A stretch of 64,000 bases of DNA, from contig NW_002476514.1 in NCBI RefSeq assembly GCF_000189635.1, positions 276,506-340,505 on the forward strand, written 5' to 3'. The DNA comes from Tetrahymena thermophila SB210 (taxonomy: Eukaryota > Ciliophora > Oligohymenophorea > Hymenostomatida > Tetrahymenidae). A model generated the notes under the pieces. It was not told where the DNA came from and searched no databases. It worked only from the letters and a program-made list of their open reading frames with translations. Numbering within the stretch: the first letter of the stretch is position 1; each line of letters starts with the position of its first letter. Positions 39,763-52,800 of the stretch are shown here, one piece after another. Position numbers and translations under genes: made by a program.

Positions 39763-42001
39763 TTCTCGCTGATATTTATTACTGTTGTTTTTATAGTTGA
39801 TTTTTTTTAATTTATTTATTTATATTTAATTTCAGATTAAATTACACTTTTTGAAAAAAATATTACAAACTCATAAAGTTCATTCTTAAAAGCTTATTTA
39901 TTAAATTATATCTAATGACTTTTCATTTTTTTTTTCCATTTATTAAAAATCTAAAAAAATGAATGCAACACAACATTTTTTAACAAGTATAAAACCATTT
40001 TTAATAATTTAGTAAAATAATTTCGATTTATAGATATACTTTTGATTCATCTATTGAGCATATTTTATGTAGGTTTGCTATCTAAATATCTAGCTAAGCA
40101 ACAAAAAACAAACAATTTAAAGAGCTAATTAACTAAATAATTAACTTAAATAACTAAATTGTCAACTAACTACGTACTTCAATAAAAATTTTTCAGATAA
40201 TGAATAAAAAAGTGAGTACTAATAATTAATTAGAGACTGTTTGCTATTTTCAATTAAAGCATAGCAACTTAAAAAATCTTGCCATATAAATTTTTTTGTT
40301 TGCAAATTCCACCCAAATTTTAACTTCAAGCGTTTTGATTAAATATTTTTTTTTTAATTATGATTCTTTTATTTTTCTAGCCATGAATTTGATGGTAAAA
40401 ATTCAATTTTTAAGCCTAATGAATTCTTTAGAAATTTAATCGGCATTAATTGAAATGAAAACAATTTAAGGATGAGATAGTCAATAAACAAATTGTAATA
40501 ATTTTCACTAAATTATATTTAGATTTAAGCTCTTTTATTTATTTTTAATTATGATTACACTTAAACATAACTATAAAATATAATTAATTTAGATTCAGAA
40601 TGTAAATTTGTCCTAACTCAAGATAATTATTCAAATTAATAGGCTAAAGGTAATGAAAAAGTATTTATATATCTGTCTCAAGAGCAAAAATTACTTTATA
40701 AACTTCTAATGACTCTTGTTACACCTATAAATTATTGTTTAGAATAGAGAAGAAATTATTAAAAATCCAATTTAACCTACTTAATTAATATTCCTTATCT
40801 ATAAAAAAATTTAATTTTTGTTACAATTTTAAGATGTAAAACGCTCTTGCGAAAATCTAATTAAATCACTAAATAATGATATCTGTAATGCTTATTAATG
40901 AATTAATAATTTCTGAGTGTGTTTATAGCCTCATAAAAATAATAAATTAATGTAAATCTCAAGATTATCAGAAATAATAATAAACTAAATAATTAAAAAA
41001 AAGAAATTAAAAAATTACTAAAAATCTATTTGCGCATTAATTTCTTTTATTAAGCATTAATTAAATTTCCAAACTATAACTATACAGTTAGATTGAATTT
41101 ATTTAAGATAAGTGCTCATGAGCGCTTACTTAAAAAGGAGTTAATATCCAAATAAACACTCTATCAATTGACAAACTGATAATCTATCTAGCTTGCTAGA
41201 TATAAAAAATAAAAAAAGTTTTTTTAAACTCTTAATAAACATCTAAAAAAATAGAATATATAAAAAAATTTAATAATAATTTGTCTAAAGTTATAACTTA
41301 CTTTTTAAATTATTTTTTAAAATTAAGTATAGAATTAATAAAGTTTAAAAAAATGTTATTTTATTATTTTTTTGAATATTCTTTTGTAATTATTTGCTCT
41401 ATTTTATACTTTCTAAAATATAATTTACTCATTTATTTATTAACTTACTTACTTACAATTTTATCAATTGTTCTTCTCTTTGATAGATTAATAAAAGTAG
41501 CGAATTTTGCAAAAGAAATCTTTGGATGGAAAAAATATCTAAAATAAATTATTTGTTTTTATTTAATCGACTTAAATAAATAGATATTTCTTAAAGAAAA
41601 CTATAGAATACTTTTCTTGCTTATCAAATTGAAAAATGTATTAATAAATTCTAAACTCTCATTAATTAATACATCCTTACCTTCTTAAATTTATGCTCTC
41701 TTAAAATAAAATTTTGAGAACCTTGATTAATGAGAGCTTACAGTACTAGAAAAAACTCATTGTTTACTAAGTAAAAAATACAAAAAAATAATATTGATAA
41801 ATTATGGTGTAAATGTAAGTAATTAGATTTTCTGAAGATCTCAAAAATTTAATTTAGATAATATAGGAAATAAATAATTATTTCCCACCCGTTTGAAAAA
41901 ATACATGAAATCAATTTGTAATAAAATCCCCAATCATTAATTAAGTTATTTTATTTAATAATGATTAAATACATAAAAAAGAAAAGTTAGTTACTTCTTT
42001 C

Positions 42002-42019
42002 CTTAAAATTAATTTTAAG
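42002..42019. repeat. Perfect 18-nt palindrome CTTAAAATTAATTTTAAG
   Basis: Counterpart of 20576, preceded by TTACTTCTTTC and followed by ACAAATTA. Confidence 0.6.
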
Positions 42020-42087
42020 ACAAATTAAATCAAATTAAGTTAATTTAAATATGAAAAATATTTATTCAAATATCTATTTTTTATTTC

Positions 42088-42113
42088 AAGTAAGAAAGTA
42101 AGTAAGTAAGTAA
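42088..42113. repeat. Short AAGT tandem repeat
   Basis: About six AAGT-like units. It is absent from the matching place in unit A (about 20645-20660). Confidence 0.7.
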
Positions 42114-42500
42114 TCACCTTTCTATGCTAAAAGTGCTCATTATTTGCTAAATATTATTTATATATTTATTTTATGATATTTAATATTATAGGTTGTAAAG
42201 ATTTGTGTCAAAAAATAAGAATTAAATATATTAAAATTTATATTTGTTTCATGTGTCTGTATTAATTAATAAAAATTTTTTCCTCTAATTAATTTCAATC
42301 AATAATCTCGTATACTTAAGAGAGGAAATTAAAAGAGGATAAAAAACAAATATTTTCATCAATATTAATTAAAAGTTAAATTTAAATAAAATAATTATTA
42401 CTTAATTAAAAAAATAAATTTAAAAGTAAAGGTTTGTTTTTAACGAATTGAGTAAATTTAATAACTTAATTTTGAACAAATAATTATGTAATATTTGTTA

Positions 42501-43358
42501 AAATTTTTTTAAATAATTTAAATTTAATGATTTAAAATTGAATGATACATAATTTAATTTGCAATTTATAAATAATGTAATTTAAAAAAAAAATATTTTT
42601 GATATTTATTAAATTTTGAGCAAATTTTTACTTACTTAAGAAATAGCTAAATTATTTATTATACCTTTTAAATTTGATTGATTATCTAAATCAGTTATGA
42701 ATCCATATTTTAACATAGTTTCTATAATTTTTTTATCTTTTTGTTTTGAATATAATGTTTAATCTCTTATTTTTATCTTATTATCTTATTATCTTACTAG
42801 CTTTTTTTTTATTATTAAAGTAAATTTAAGTATTTGATAAATATTTATTAGTTTAATTATGTATATTAGCTTAAATTACATTTAACATTTATATTAATTA
42901 AGAAATATGATAATAAATAATTTAAAAACAAATAAAATTTTCTTCGTATTTTCTAAAAAATTTGTAATCAATTTAATAATACCAAAAAAAAAAATAGAAA
43001 TGAAGTTTTAAAATAAATTTTATAAATTAAATGATGTAATTTATTTTATGATTAATTGCTTCATAATTTTATTATATCCAATAAAAAGTTTTTAAGCACT
43101 GATTTTTCTTAGCTCACCATTACTGAAATTGTTTTAACGTAAAAATTATTATTATTTATATATTAATTAATTTTTTTTAAATAATTATAATTTAATTTGA
43201 AGAAAATTAAGAAAGTGCTAAAAATTATTTTAATTTTTTAATTTAAGTTTATTTTCAACTTTTCTTTTGTTTTATAATTAAAAATTTTATTCTTCGATAT
43301 TTTACCTACCACTTCTTTTTATTTTTTTAGTCAAATTATTTGAAAAAAAATTAAATAG
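42501..43358. other. Spacer holding the unresolved 5' end of the LRR gene
   Basis: A possible first LRR exon ends at 43138: the frame reads FLSTDFSQLTITEIVL and is followed by GTAAAAAT, in phase 2, which fits the next exon at 43359. This frame has no ATG after the TGA near 43033, so the true start must lie in a further upstream exon that I could not identify. There is also a short ATCTTATT-type repeat at about 42774-42800. Confidence 0.4.
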
Positions 43359-46271
43359 AGATAAAATCAATACTAGTAAAGAATGGATATCTGATGCAGG
43401 TTCTGGTTTAGCAAAATGCACTAATCTCTCTATTTTATAACTGATATTAAAGTAAAAATTGCTTTTTTATTTTTATTTAATTTCATTTAACTTTATTTTT
43501 CATTTCAAAAAATCAATAGGTAAGAACTATTTTTTATTTGAATCTATTTTACTTAGTTTAAAAATATGATAAGTAAGAAAGTTAAAGTTATATCAAATAT
43601 TTAAAAAGCAATAATTAAATTGAGGATTATAATTTGTAAGCCATAAGCTCTGCTTTAGGAAAATGCATTAACCTCTCAAAATTATATTTATACTTGGGGT
43701 AAATAGTTTTTTTTTATTTTAATTTTATTTTTTACTCTTTTTTCATATTTATTGATTTATTTTTTTAACTATTAAAGTTAAAATTTAATTGGAGATATTA
43801 GTGCATTAAATTTAGGTTTAGAATTAGTTAAACTCTGTAATCTCACTGATTTGGTGCTTTATCTTTAGTAAAAATACCTTATTTACTTTAGTATTTTAAA
43901 ATTGTTATTTCAGCAATTAAATTTATTTGAAAAACAATAAAAAAATAGTTTCATTCATTCTTTCTTTCTTTTTTTTGTTTTAAAGTAGGGAATTAATAAA
44001 TAATCAATTTAATTTTTATTAATTATTTAAAACTAAAAATTATTTTTGATAATGAAATAAAAACTTTAGCAATATAATTTTGATTTAATCTCAACTAAAT
44101 ATATTAAAAGCAACAATAAAATAGGAATAAAGGGTGCCTCAGACTTAGTTTCTGCTTTAGCAAAATGCATTAAACTGTCAAATTTGAAATTATATCTCAT
44201 GTAAATATATTTTATTGAAGAATATTTCATATTTATCTTTATGAAATATAAAAATTAAAGTTTTTCAAATTTATTTAATTCACTTAAATTTATTTAAATT
44301 TTATAAAAGCCTTAATTTTGGTGAGGAAGATGGATTAGATTTTTGTTAAGCTCTAGCATAGTTTAGCAATTTATCAACTTTAGAACTCTATTTAGAGTAT
44401 AAATTTTTGTACTTTTATAAAAACAACACTTTTGAATTTTTACTTTTTGTATGTAATATTAACATCAAATTTAATCTATTTATTTTTCTTCAAATGTTTT
44501 TCTTTTCTGATTATATTTATTTCAAAATATTAAAACTCTTTTAAAATTATTTAAAGAGAGAGCTAAATTAGTCCAAAAATAGCTTTAGAATTAGGTTCAT
44601 CTTTAGCAAGTTGCTGTAATCTCAAAAATTTAAAACTGCAACTCTAGTAACAAAAATTTTATTTAATATTACTGTAACTTTTCATATATTAATTAATCTT
44701 AAGATCTATCTAGATTTTAAGTTTTGAAAAAGTGATGTTAATTTTTTCAAACTTTTTCAATTTTAAATACTGGTATTAATTAAGGAGGATTACAGTATAT
44801 CATAATTCAATTTATAGTCAATTTTTACTTCTAGCTTTATTATTTTTTAATTTCATTTGAAATTTTTTTATTTAATTTCAGTTTTAGCATCTATTTTTTT
44901 TTATTTCTACTAACTTACTTTTTAGTAATTAATTTTTGTTAAATATTTGAAAAGTGGTAATTAAATTGGATCAGAAGGGGCATTTAATTTATGTTCTACT
45001 TTAGCAAACAACACTTATCTCTAGAATTTGGAACTTGATCTATCGTAAAAATTAATTATTTTATAGATTGTTAACTTTCTCTAGAATGTTTATCTATCAA
45101 AAATAAGTATAAATAAAAACAGACAAGCATTAATTAAAAATAAAATAAATATCAACAACAATTTTAATGTATTTACAACAAAAATATTCTACAATTATAA
45201 ATAAATAAATAGAAAATAAATTTGGAGTTGTTTTTACAATTGTTTCTAAATTAATTTACATATATATATTAATATTTAATTTATTTTTTAAACTTACAAT
45301 CTTGCTCAATTCATACAAAAGCTTAAATTATTAATCAATCATCCACTTATTTGTAATTTTAATTAACTGAAAAATTTATAATGAATTAAGTTATAATTAA
45401 ATTGATGATACAGGTTTATCACTCTTAAGTTCTAATTTAGTTAAATTCATAAATCTCTCAACTTTACATTTAGGGCTTAGGTAAAAAATAAATATTATTT
45501 TAACTTATTATGAAACAAATATTATTATTAGTTTTAATAACTTACTTTTTAAATATATTAAATATTTTATGATCAAAAAAATAATTGTAATTGATTATAA
45601 AACAAAAAAAAAATATTTATAGTGAAAATTAAATTGGCACAAAAGGTCTATCAGAGTTAACTTAAGCTTTAGAAAAATGCCCAAATATATCAAATTTGAT
45701 ACTCAGTCTCGAGTAAAAATTTATAACTATCAACGTTTTAGTTACTTAAGAATATTTTAATCTTTTCTAACTAATTTTAGAAATGATTTTCTTTATTAAC
45801 ATTTTTATTTAAAAATTTTTTTTTATTCTTTTTTACAATTTATTTAATGAATTTAATCTAATACAATAAATTAAAAGAAACAATTAAATTAATGATGTAG
45901 GTTTATTAACTATAAGTTCCGGCTTAGCAAAGTGCTTAAATATTTTAACTTTAAAGCTTTTTATTTAGTAAAATTACTTTTGTTATTTTTTATTTTATCT
46001 AAATAAACAAAGTTTAGTAAATAAGCAAAAATTTGCTGTATTAACTTTTTAAGATGAATTTACTTTGGTTTATTTATTTATTTTAGCTTTTTATTTTTTA
46101 ATTTAAATTTAACTTTAAAACTTACTATTTAATTATTACTTGCTTTTATAAACTAAATTTAAACAAAATTTTTATAAAAGCTTCAATAGTTATAGCGGTG
46201 AATCAAAATTAAAATTTAGAAGGAAGATTCTTAAACTAAATAGACTAGTATATGAACACTTATTATTATGA
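43359..46271 (+). CDS. Leucine-rich-repeat protein, one repeat per exon (5' end unresolved)
   Basis: Eleven exons in the ciliate code: 43359-43451, 43609-43698, 43778-43867, 44111-44200, 44310-44396, 44557-44646, 44955-45044, 45391-45480, 45623-45712, 45878-45967 and 46181-46271 (TGA at 46269-46271). Eight of the ten repeat exons are exactly 90 nt; the others are 93 and 87. All introns are phase 2, start GTAAA or similar and mostly end AAAG. Each exon encodes one ribonuclease-inhibitor-like LRR with the pattern NNQIGxxGxxxLxxxLxKCxNLSxLxLxL (for example GASDLVSALAKCIKLSNLKL). The last exon gives the basic Lys/Arg/Leu-rich ending (KLKFRRKILKLNRLVYEHLL) usual for ciliate LRR proteins of this type. 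Probably a protein-protein interaction scaffold; partner unknown. No signal peptide is visible, but the N terminus is missing. Confidence 0.8.
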
Positions 46272-46878
46272 TAAATTTCAATCATATTTAATTTATCATT
46301 TATTAGATTTTGTATTTAAAATTTAAGATATCTAATAACTAATATGATTTATTTGTTATAAAAATGCATATCTCTCTTTTATAATTACTGTACTTATTAC
46401 ATTCTGCTATTTAAAAAATATTTATCACTAGTTCATAGTGTCTTTTAAATATTTATATTATTATTGTTATCCTTTAATTATTATTTCTCTAAGTAGGAAA
46501 TTAATAAATATTTAGTAGAATAATAAATAAATATTATTTTATAAATTTAAAGAAAATTTAAAATAATAAAAAAATATATCTATCTAAGTAACTATAGGTT
46601 TCGAACCTGAACAAATAAACAAAATAAATAAAAAATGTTTAACTACACTACTACAGAAATAATTATCAGAGAATAGCAATATGTAGTCTTGAAAAACAGT
46701 ACAATATATAATATTTTTTATAAAGCTCAATAAATATAAATCAATAAGAATAATCAAAAAAAAATAATAGCTAAATTTAGCAGCAGTATTAAAATATTTG
46801 AAGTTTACATTTAATATGTAAAAACAATTAAAAAAATAAGAAAAAATTATATATTTTTATTTGTATGTTTTTTTTTTT
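46272..46878. other. Convergent intergenic region
   Basis: About 600 nt between the 3' ends of the plus-strand LRR gene and the minus-strand membrane-protein gene, so both genes probably terminate here. I see no gene. A tRNA-like fragment near 46590-46665 was considered and rejected. Confidence 0.6.
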
Positions 46879-49800
46879 TCAAATCTAATTTTAATTTGGT
46901 TATTATTTATTTATTGATTGGTTAGTATAATCATAAAGCTCCTTTTTTAATTATTTTTCATATTAAAATTTAGATTATAATTCGTCTCTTTCAGAATCCT
47001 TTTACTTATCAAACTATTCTTATAATTAAATATCGTGAATTTATGTATTTAATTTAAAGCTTAATAAAGGACTGTTTCTCATAATACCTGGACCCAGAGG
47101 AAAAATAGGAGGAGATGTTAATTCTTAATCATATTCAGTCATTGATCTAATTCCTGTATAAGCTTTTTCTTCTATTTCATCTACATTTTCCTCTTATTCG
47201 TTTTTTAATTAATTTTATGTTTAGTTTGGTGAGTTTTTAATGGAAAAGAGATCAACAATATTTTATTATTTTCTTGAAGACATTTAAAGTTAATTTCCTT
47301 TTGAGTTATTTATGATATTATTTCCTAGTTAAATTGATTTCATATTTTCTTTTAGACTTTACAATTGTAGTCTTGCATCACTTTCTTTAATAAAATTACT
47401 TTCTTTTACTTAATCTTCTAATAAAGGAACTTCTACTTCATCTCTAGGTCTAGAGTCTCCAACAACATTCAAATGAAATTGGTAAGATACAAATCGTGTT
47501 TAATCATAAACTCTAATTAAAAAGCTATTAACATCAGATTTTGTTGGAATGCCCTCCAAAATTACAACGCCATTTTTAAATTCATAAGACATCCAACTAG
47601 GTAGAGAAATGTATTTAGATATTGGAAGAGTTTTGTATTACAAATTAAATAGTTTCCTTAAGCATAGGCAAACACCATCTTCTATTTTTTCAAACGCCTC
47701 CACAGAAACAAGTTAGTTTTTCTCCAAATGAATAGATTCTCCACAACATTTTATGATTGCTTTTGAGCTAATGAAATTTAATCCAAGAGCATCAGCAAAC
47801 AAAACTGTATTAAAACAAATAATAAATTAAAAATATTATTTTTGTGTTAAGAATTAATTCAAAGTTTAATTAAAAAATAGATAAAATTATTAAATATAAA
47901 AAAAATAAATTTATTTTTTTAAAGTGTTTTATTTTTGATAAAAGTAATAAATTTATTTCTAAGAAAAGAATGCTTAATTTGCTAAAAAGAAATATAAAAA
48001 TGATTTATTATTTCAATTTTAATGCTTTTAATAAAGAAGTCTTAGTTTTACCCTCTTTAAGCAAGTAAGGATTGATATCAATTGATTAGAGATAGCTAAG
48101 CTGATAGTTCTCAAGATCTAAGTTTTTAGGAATAATTTCAAGGTCTTTTAGCACTTTAAAAATCTCATCTTCTATTAATGTTGTCTTTGAAAAAGGTACA
48201 TGAACACCATATTGATCTAAGTCATTTGTGGCTATAATTTGAACATATTATTTATACCAGTCATTTTATAGGTAGTTTCCAGTTTCTAAAGAATATTTTT
48301 TAAGAAATTAGTAAATACTGAGAGTTTTCTTTTCATTTTCCAATAAGTGTCTTAAGACATTTGCTTTTAGGCATTAATAAAATCTTGAGTCTTCATTTTG
48401 TAAATCTATAACATAATCTTCAATTTTATGGTCCAATAATTCATACTAAATTATTAATTTTTATTCAACCATTTAATTAAATAAATTGCTCATTTAGAAT
48501 GTGCCATCTTCTGCCTAAATTGTATATTTATTTAATAAGTAGTTTTTATTCTCTGCATTTCTAAAAATGCCACTTTATGAAACTAAATCTATTGATTGTT
48601 TTTTCTGTCTAATCTCTTATTATTAAATACTATATCTTCTTTCATACTTATCCTTAAACATCTTTTTAAGCTTTGACTGTTATTTGATTTTACTGTTTTA
48701 TTTACTTTATGTTTCCTTTTAAACAATCTGTGAGCTAAATTAAGATTAGACTGTTTCATTTATTTACTTCTTGCTGTAGCTAAATGATTCATCTTAATTT
48801 ACTAAATTATTACTTACAAATTATCTATTTTTATTTACTCCTAAAATATTAATATTATTTGATGGCGTTTCTGCTAATTCTTACTATTAAGCTACCTTGC
48901 ATAAATCTCCTTCTACTTATTTATATTTTTCTTAAGTTTAAATACTTTGTTAAATATTTATTATTTTTTCACTCTTTGCACTTTCAACGTTCAAAATTGA
49001 CTTTCTTAATTTATTAGCACCTTAATTCAAATTTTTACCAGATTACTTCAGAAATTTCTATAAAAATAAATAAGCGATTTCATAATCTTGATCTAAAATA
49101 AGTATTTTTTTCCTGTAGATTTAATTCACATAGGCTGTTTCTGTAGAGTACATAGTTTGATTTTTAAAATAAAGATTCATAAATGATGCTCTTTTTTTAT
49201 ACAAACCAAAGGCAAAAGCTATAGGACCAAGCACTTAAATTAGAATATTCAAAACATAGCTAAAAGGCATTCTGTTTATGTTAATATAAAAATAATCATA
49301 TTTTATTGTATAACCATTAGTTACTTGTAGTCTCAAATAGATTGTTTAGAATAAGTAGCTAGAAGGAGGACTACCTACTAAGCGAAGGTTGACATTATCA
49401 CATTTGATAAATGAATCTGAAGATATAGGCACAAATTAACCACTTATTTACTATTAGAATTAATAAGATAAAGGAATTTAATCTGGATCAATAAATGAAG
49501 CAATATCAAATTAAATCATAAAAGATTCTTCAATTGTTAAATCTGTTCCTTACTTATTCATTTGATCTTATAATGTTTTTTGAGTGACAATATCTGATTT
49601 GAGTTTCAAAAATTTTACTTCGCTTTCTACATTCAAATTTAAGTTTAAATTATAATTAAAATTATCACTAATTGCAACCTAAATTTCTTTTAAAGAAGTG
49701 TAAGTTTAATTACTAAATTTGCTTTTATCGAAGTAGAGAATTCCATTGCTTAAAGCTTGATTTACATAGCTCAAATCCCCTTCTATTTTCATCACAGTCA

Positions 49801-52800
49801 GTTAATCATTAAAATACATAACTAAATTTGGGTATGTTTTCTAAATAAAATTATATTAAGAGCTGTCTTAAAAAGCTAAACTCACAGTAATGTCTTTCTA
49901 AATAGCTTAAATCATTTAAATTTTTTGACTTTAATCAAATTAAAGAGAGCTCACCACATCAAACACAAATTAATTGTAGACAATAGTTCTTTTAAAAGTT
50001 TCAGTCACATATGACTAAATGATAGCAAGCCTATTAGGATCTATATTACTTGTAGCAAATACTAAAGTTAGATCTATATATTTTTTAATGGTAGAATCAA
50101 AAAAGTTAGTAGCACAATTTATTCCATCAATATAACCAGATTATTTTAAGTAATTAAAAATAGATGTGCTTTCACTCTAAGTAGTTATTAATTCTGTTGT
50201 TTCAAAAATAAAAGAGTTAGCATCTAATTAAAAGCACGATTAAATGACTATAGTTAAAAAACTCTTATTCCCAGCCTGTGAATCTAAGCATTCTTTAGGA
50301 ATATTTAACTGGATCAAAGCCTACAAATTGGAAGTGCTTTAATCTGATCTATCAATAGTCATCCAAGAAGGTAAATTTTAAAGAACTAAATTTTAATAGT
50401 AGTAAATCTAGCTAATTACTTAGTTAGGCTATCTGTACAGAACAACAAATCTAACTAGGTATTGTAATCCAACTTAAAATGGTTCAATATCTGAAATAGA
50501 AGTATATTCTAATGTTGAAATAGATTACACTTCTCTCTCAACATGAATTTATATTTAGCTTTACAAATTATAAAGTCGGAAAAAATGCTAATTTATCGAA
50601 AATAAGAATGAGAGCCCTGTTTTATCTGAATATTTAATAATAAAAATAAATAAGAATAAATAGAGTTAAATGCCTTTTTAATGTTTGATATACTATAATA
50701 ATGAGTATTAAATTAAAAGAAATTTTAACATATGTTTGTCTTAAAAAAAAATAGATTAAAAATAAATAATTTTTTTACCTACACAAGTCGTTACTGAATT
50801 TTAAGATTATATGGTAGATTTCATAATTACTCTTAGGTTAGATTTATCTGTTAGATCTATCAAGGTTAAAGTACCAGAGTCCATTGTAGAAATTATTCCA
50901 TATCTTTCATCATTTGTAAAAGAAATAAAATTTGTCCAACCAGAGGAGATATAACTACCAATAACTACTATTTCAGGTAACTTAGTGGAATCTAGCAAAA
51001 TAATACCATTAAATCCATCCAAAAAGTAGATTATTTAATTTACTTAAGAGCGCAATAATGTTTCACCACCATTTGTCCTCCATTAATTTACCATTTTTAT
51101 ATTAGCCATATCAGAAGTGTCGTAAATAAAAAGTCCAACATTTCTGACAACTGCAAGAGCATGTTTCTTATCATGAGATAAAACTGCTCCACAACAAGTT
51201 CCAATAACACCTTAATTATTGTACATTGAAATTACCTCAAATTTAATCATATCTACTAAAAGTATTCCAACGTCAAAGGACATTATAGCATGCTACTCAT
51301 CTTCACTGAAATTCATCTCTTCACAATAGTAGACTTAATCGTAGTGTAGCCCTTTAACATATTCAAAAGTATACTCTCCATCTGGAGATATAATAACTTT
51401 AAACTTATAGGCTATTACATTGAAAGTGGGTTACTCTGTAGCAAAGTAAATATATTAACCATCCTTAGAGAAATAAATATTATCAGCATAAAATCCTAAG
51501 GGAATTGATTCATCTGGCCCAAATACTCTAAATGAATTTGTCCTTAAAATTTACTATTATGAATCAGAAAATTAATATTAGATCTGCATTGTCGATGGAG
51601 TTGATTTTGTGTAAGAATTGACTTTTATTTCAAAAATTGAAAGACCATCTGCATCTAAAGCTCCTAACAAGTATTTGTTATTTGAAGAAATAGCACATCT
51701 CCACTTAGTAATTGAAGTTCCTTCAATAAAAAATTGTGATTGCTAAGCATTGAATAAATTTGGAATATTGTTAAAAAGGGAAGGTTCCTATTTTTAATAA
51801 ATAGCCACTGATAAAGAATTAGAATAGTAAATAAATTGATTATCAAAAGTTGTGTTAGAAATCACAGTTTTTTTAGGAGATAATGCTATAGAATAAGACT
51901 ATCCAGCTAACTAAAGCTACTAAAAGAATTGTGGATTCAAAGGATCTTAGATATTATATATTAATATACCCAAAGATCTCGCTCCTACATATAAAAATTG
52001 GTCATCTAAACTCAAACCTATAGAAGAAGTGTATCCTATGTTATTTCCTAGATTAAAAGGCGCCATTTTAATTAATTCTTTTCAAATAAAATGAAAAACA
52101 TTTATAATAGAAATAGCAGTTTATCAAATTAAATAATCAATTTTCTTTTAGTTTATTAAAAAATTTTTATGTATTAATTCAAACAGCAACCAATTTAAAC
52201 ACTATTTTGATTCAAAATTAATAAATTCTTAGTAATAAATTTGATTAAATTGAATTATTGTTTCATTTACTTTAATAATTCTACTAATTTAAATAAGTAG
52301 ATAAATAGCTAAAAAAATATTCTTTTCAATACATTTTTAAAAAATTATTTTATTTTTAGAATTAAAAAAAATATAAAATTGAATTTTTTTTCTTATTTGA
52401 ATTGGATTAATGAAGATTTTTAGTTTTTTTGTTGAATTTGCAGGATTACAGTTGTTTTGATTTTCTACATCATCTCCATAGAGAATGAGCTAACTCAAGT
52501 CATAGAAAAATTAAATGCCATTCCATCTATCAATAGCGAAGACATAATTGTTTTTGCTTGTAACTACTAATTCTGTAAAGCTTGAGACTGCTTGTTTAGT
52601 TAAAATCTTTGTTAAATTGACTTAGAGCTGATTATTTTGCAGAGACTTATCTATTCTGAAGACCATCATTCCTTCGGAATCAGCAGCAACGTAAAAAAAT
52701 CGATCATCAGGAGGCATTGCTCCTCGATTAAAGAGCATTTAATCTTAAGAATAATCTATAATCCCAAGTTATATAAGATTTGTTATGTTCCTCGAGTCGT

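Larger units (their letters stand above)
21937..42500. repeat. Segmental duplication unit B (about 20.5 kb)
   Basis: Direct tandem copy of 4215-21060 with the same three genes in the same order and orientation. It is longer than unit A mainly because of extra sequence at about 29405-29700 (0.3 kb), at about 33790-36055 (2.3 kb), and a local doubling around the assembly gap at 26985-27084. Confidence 0.85.
39763..42500. other. Spacer at the end of unit B
   Basis: Aligns with 18445-21060. The standard-code open frame at 41281-41547 looks like a hydrophobic protein, but indels that are not multiples of three separate it from the unit A sequence at about 19865-20100, so I do not call it a gene. 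It contains the palindrome at 42002 and a short AAGT repeat at about 42088-42113 that unit A lacks. Confidence 0.55.

Noticed and set aside
41281-41547. Hydrophobic 88-residue frame on the plus strand
   Set aside because: Starts with TTG, and the matching sequence in unit A (about 19865-20100) differs by indels that are not multiples of three, so the frame is not conserved.
46590-46665. tRNA-like stretch on the minus strand with a GGTTCGAAACC T-arm
   Set aside because: Only three T-stem pairs form, the acceptor stem has mismatches and wobble pairs, and no anticodon arm is recognisable.
50807-51022. 71-codon minus-strand frame as a separate gene
   Set aside because: It is in the correct frame but is only a TAA/TAG-free piece of exon 2 of the large membrane-protein gene; the same holds for 58863-59084 in copy 2.
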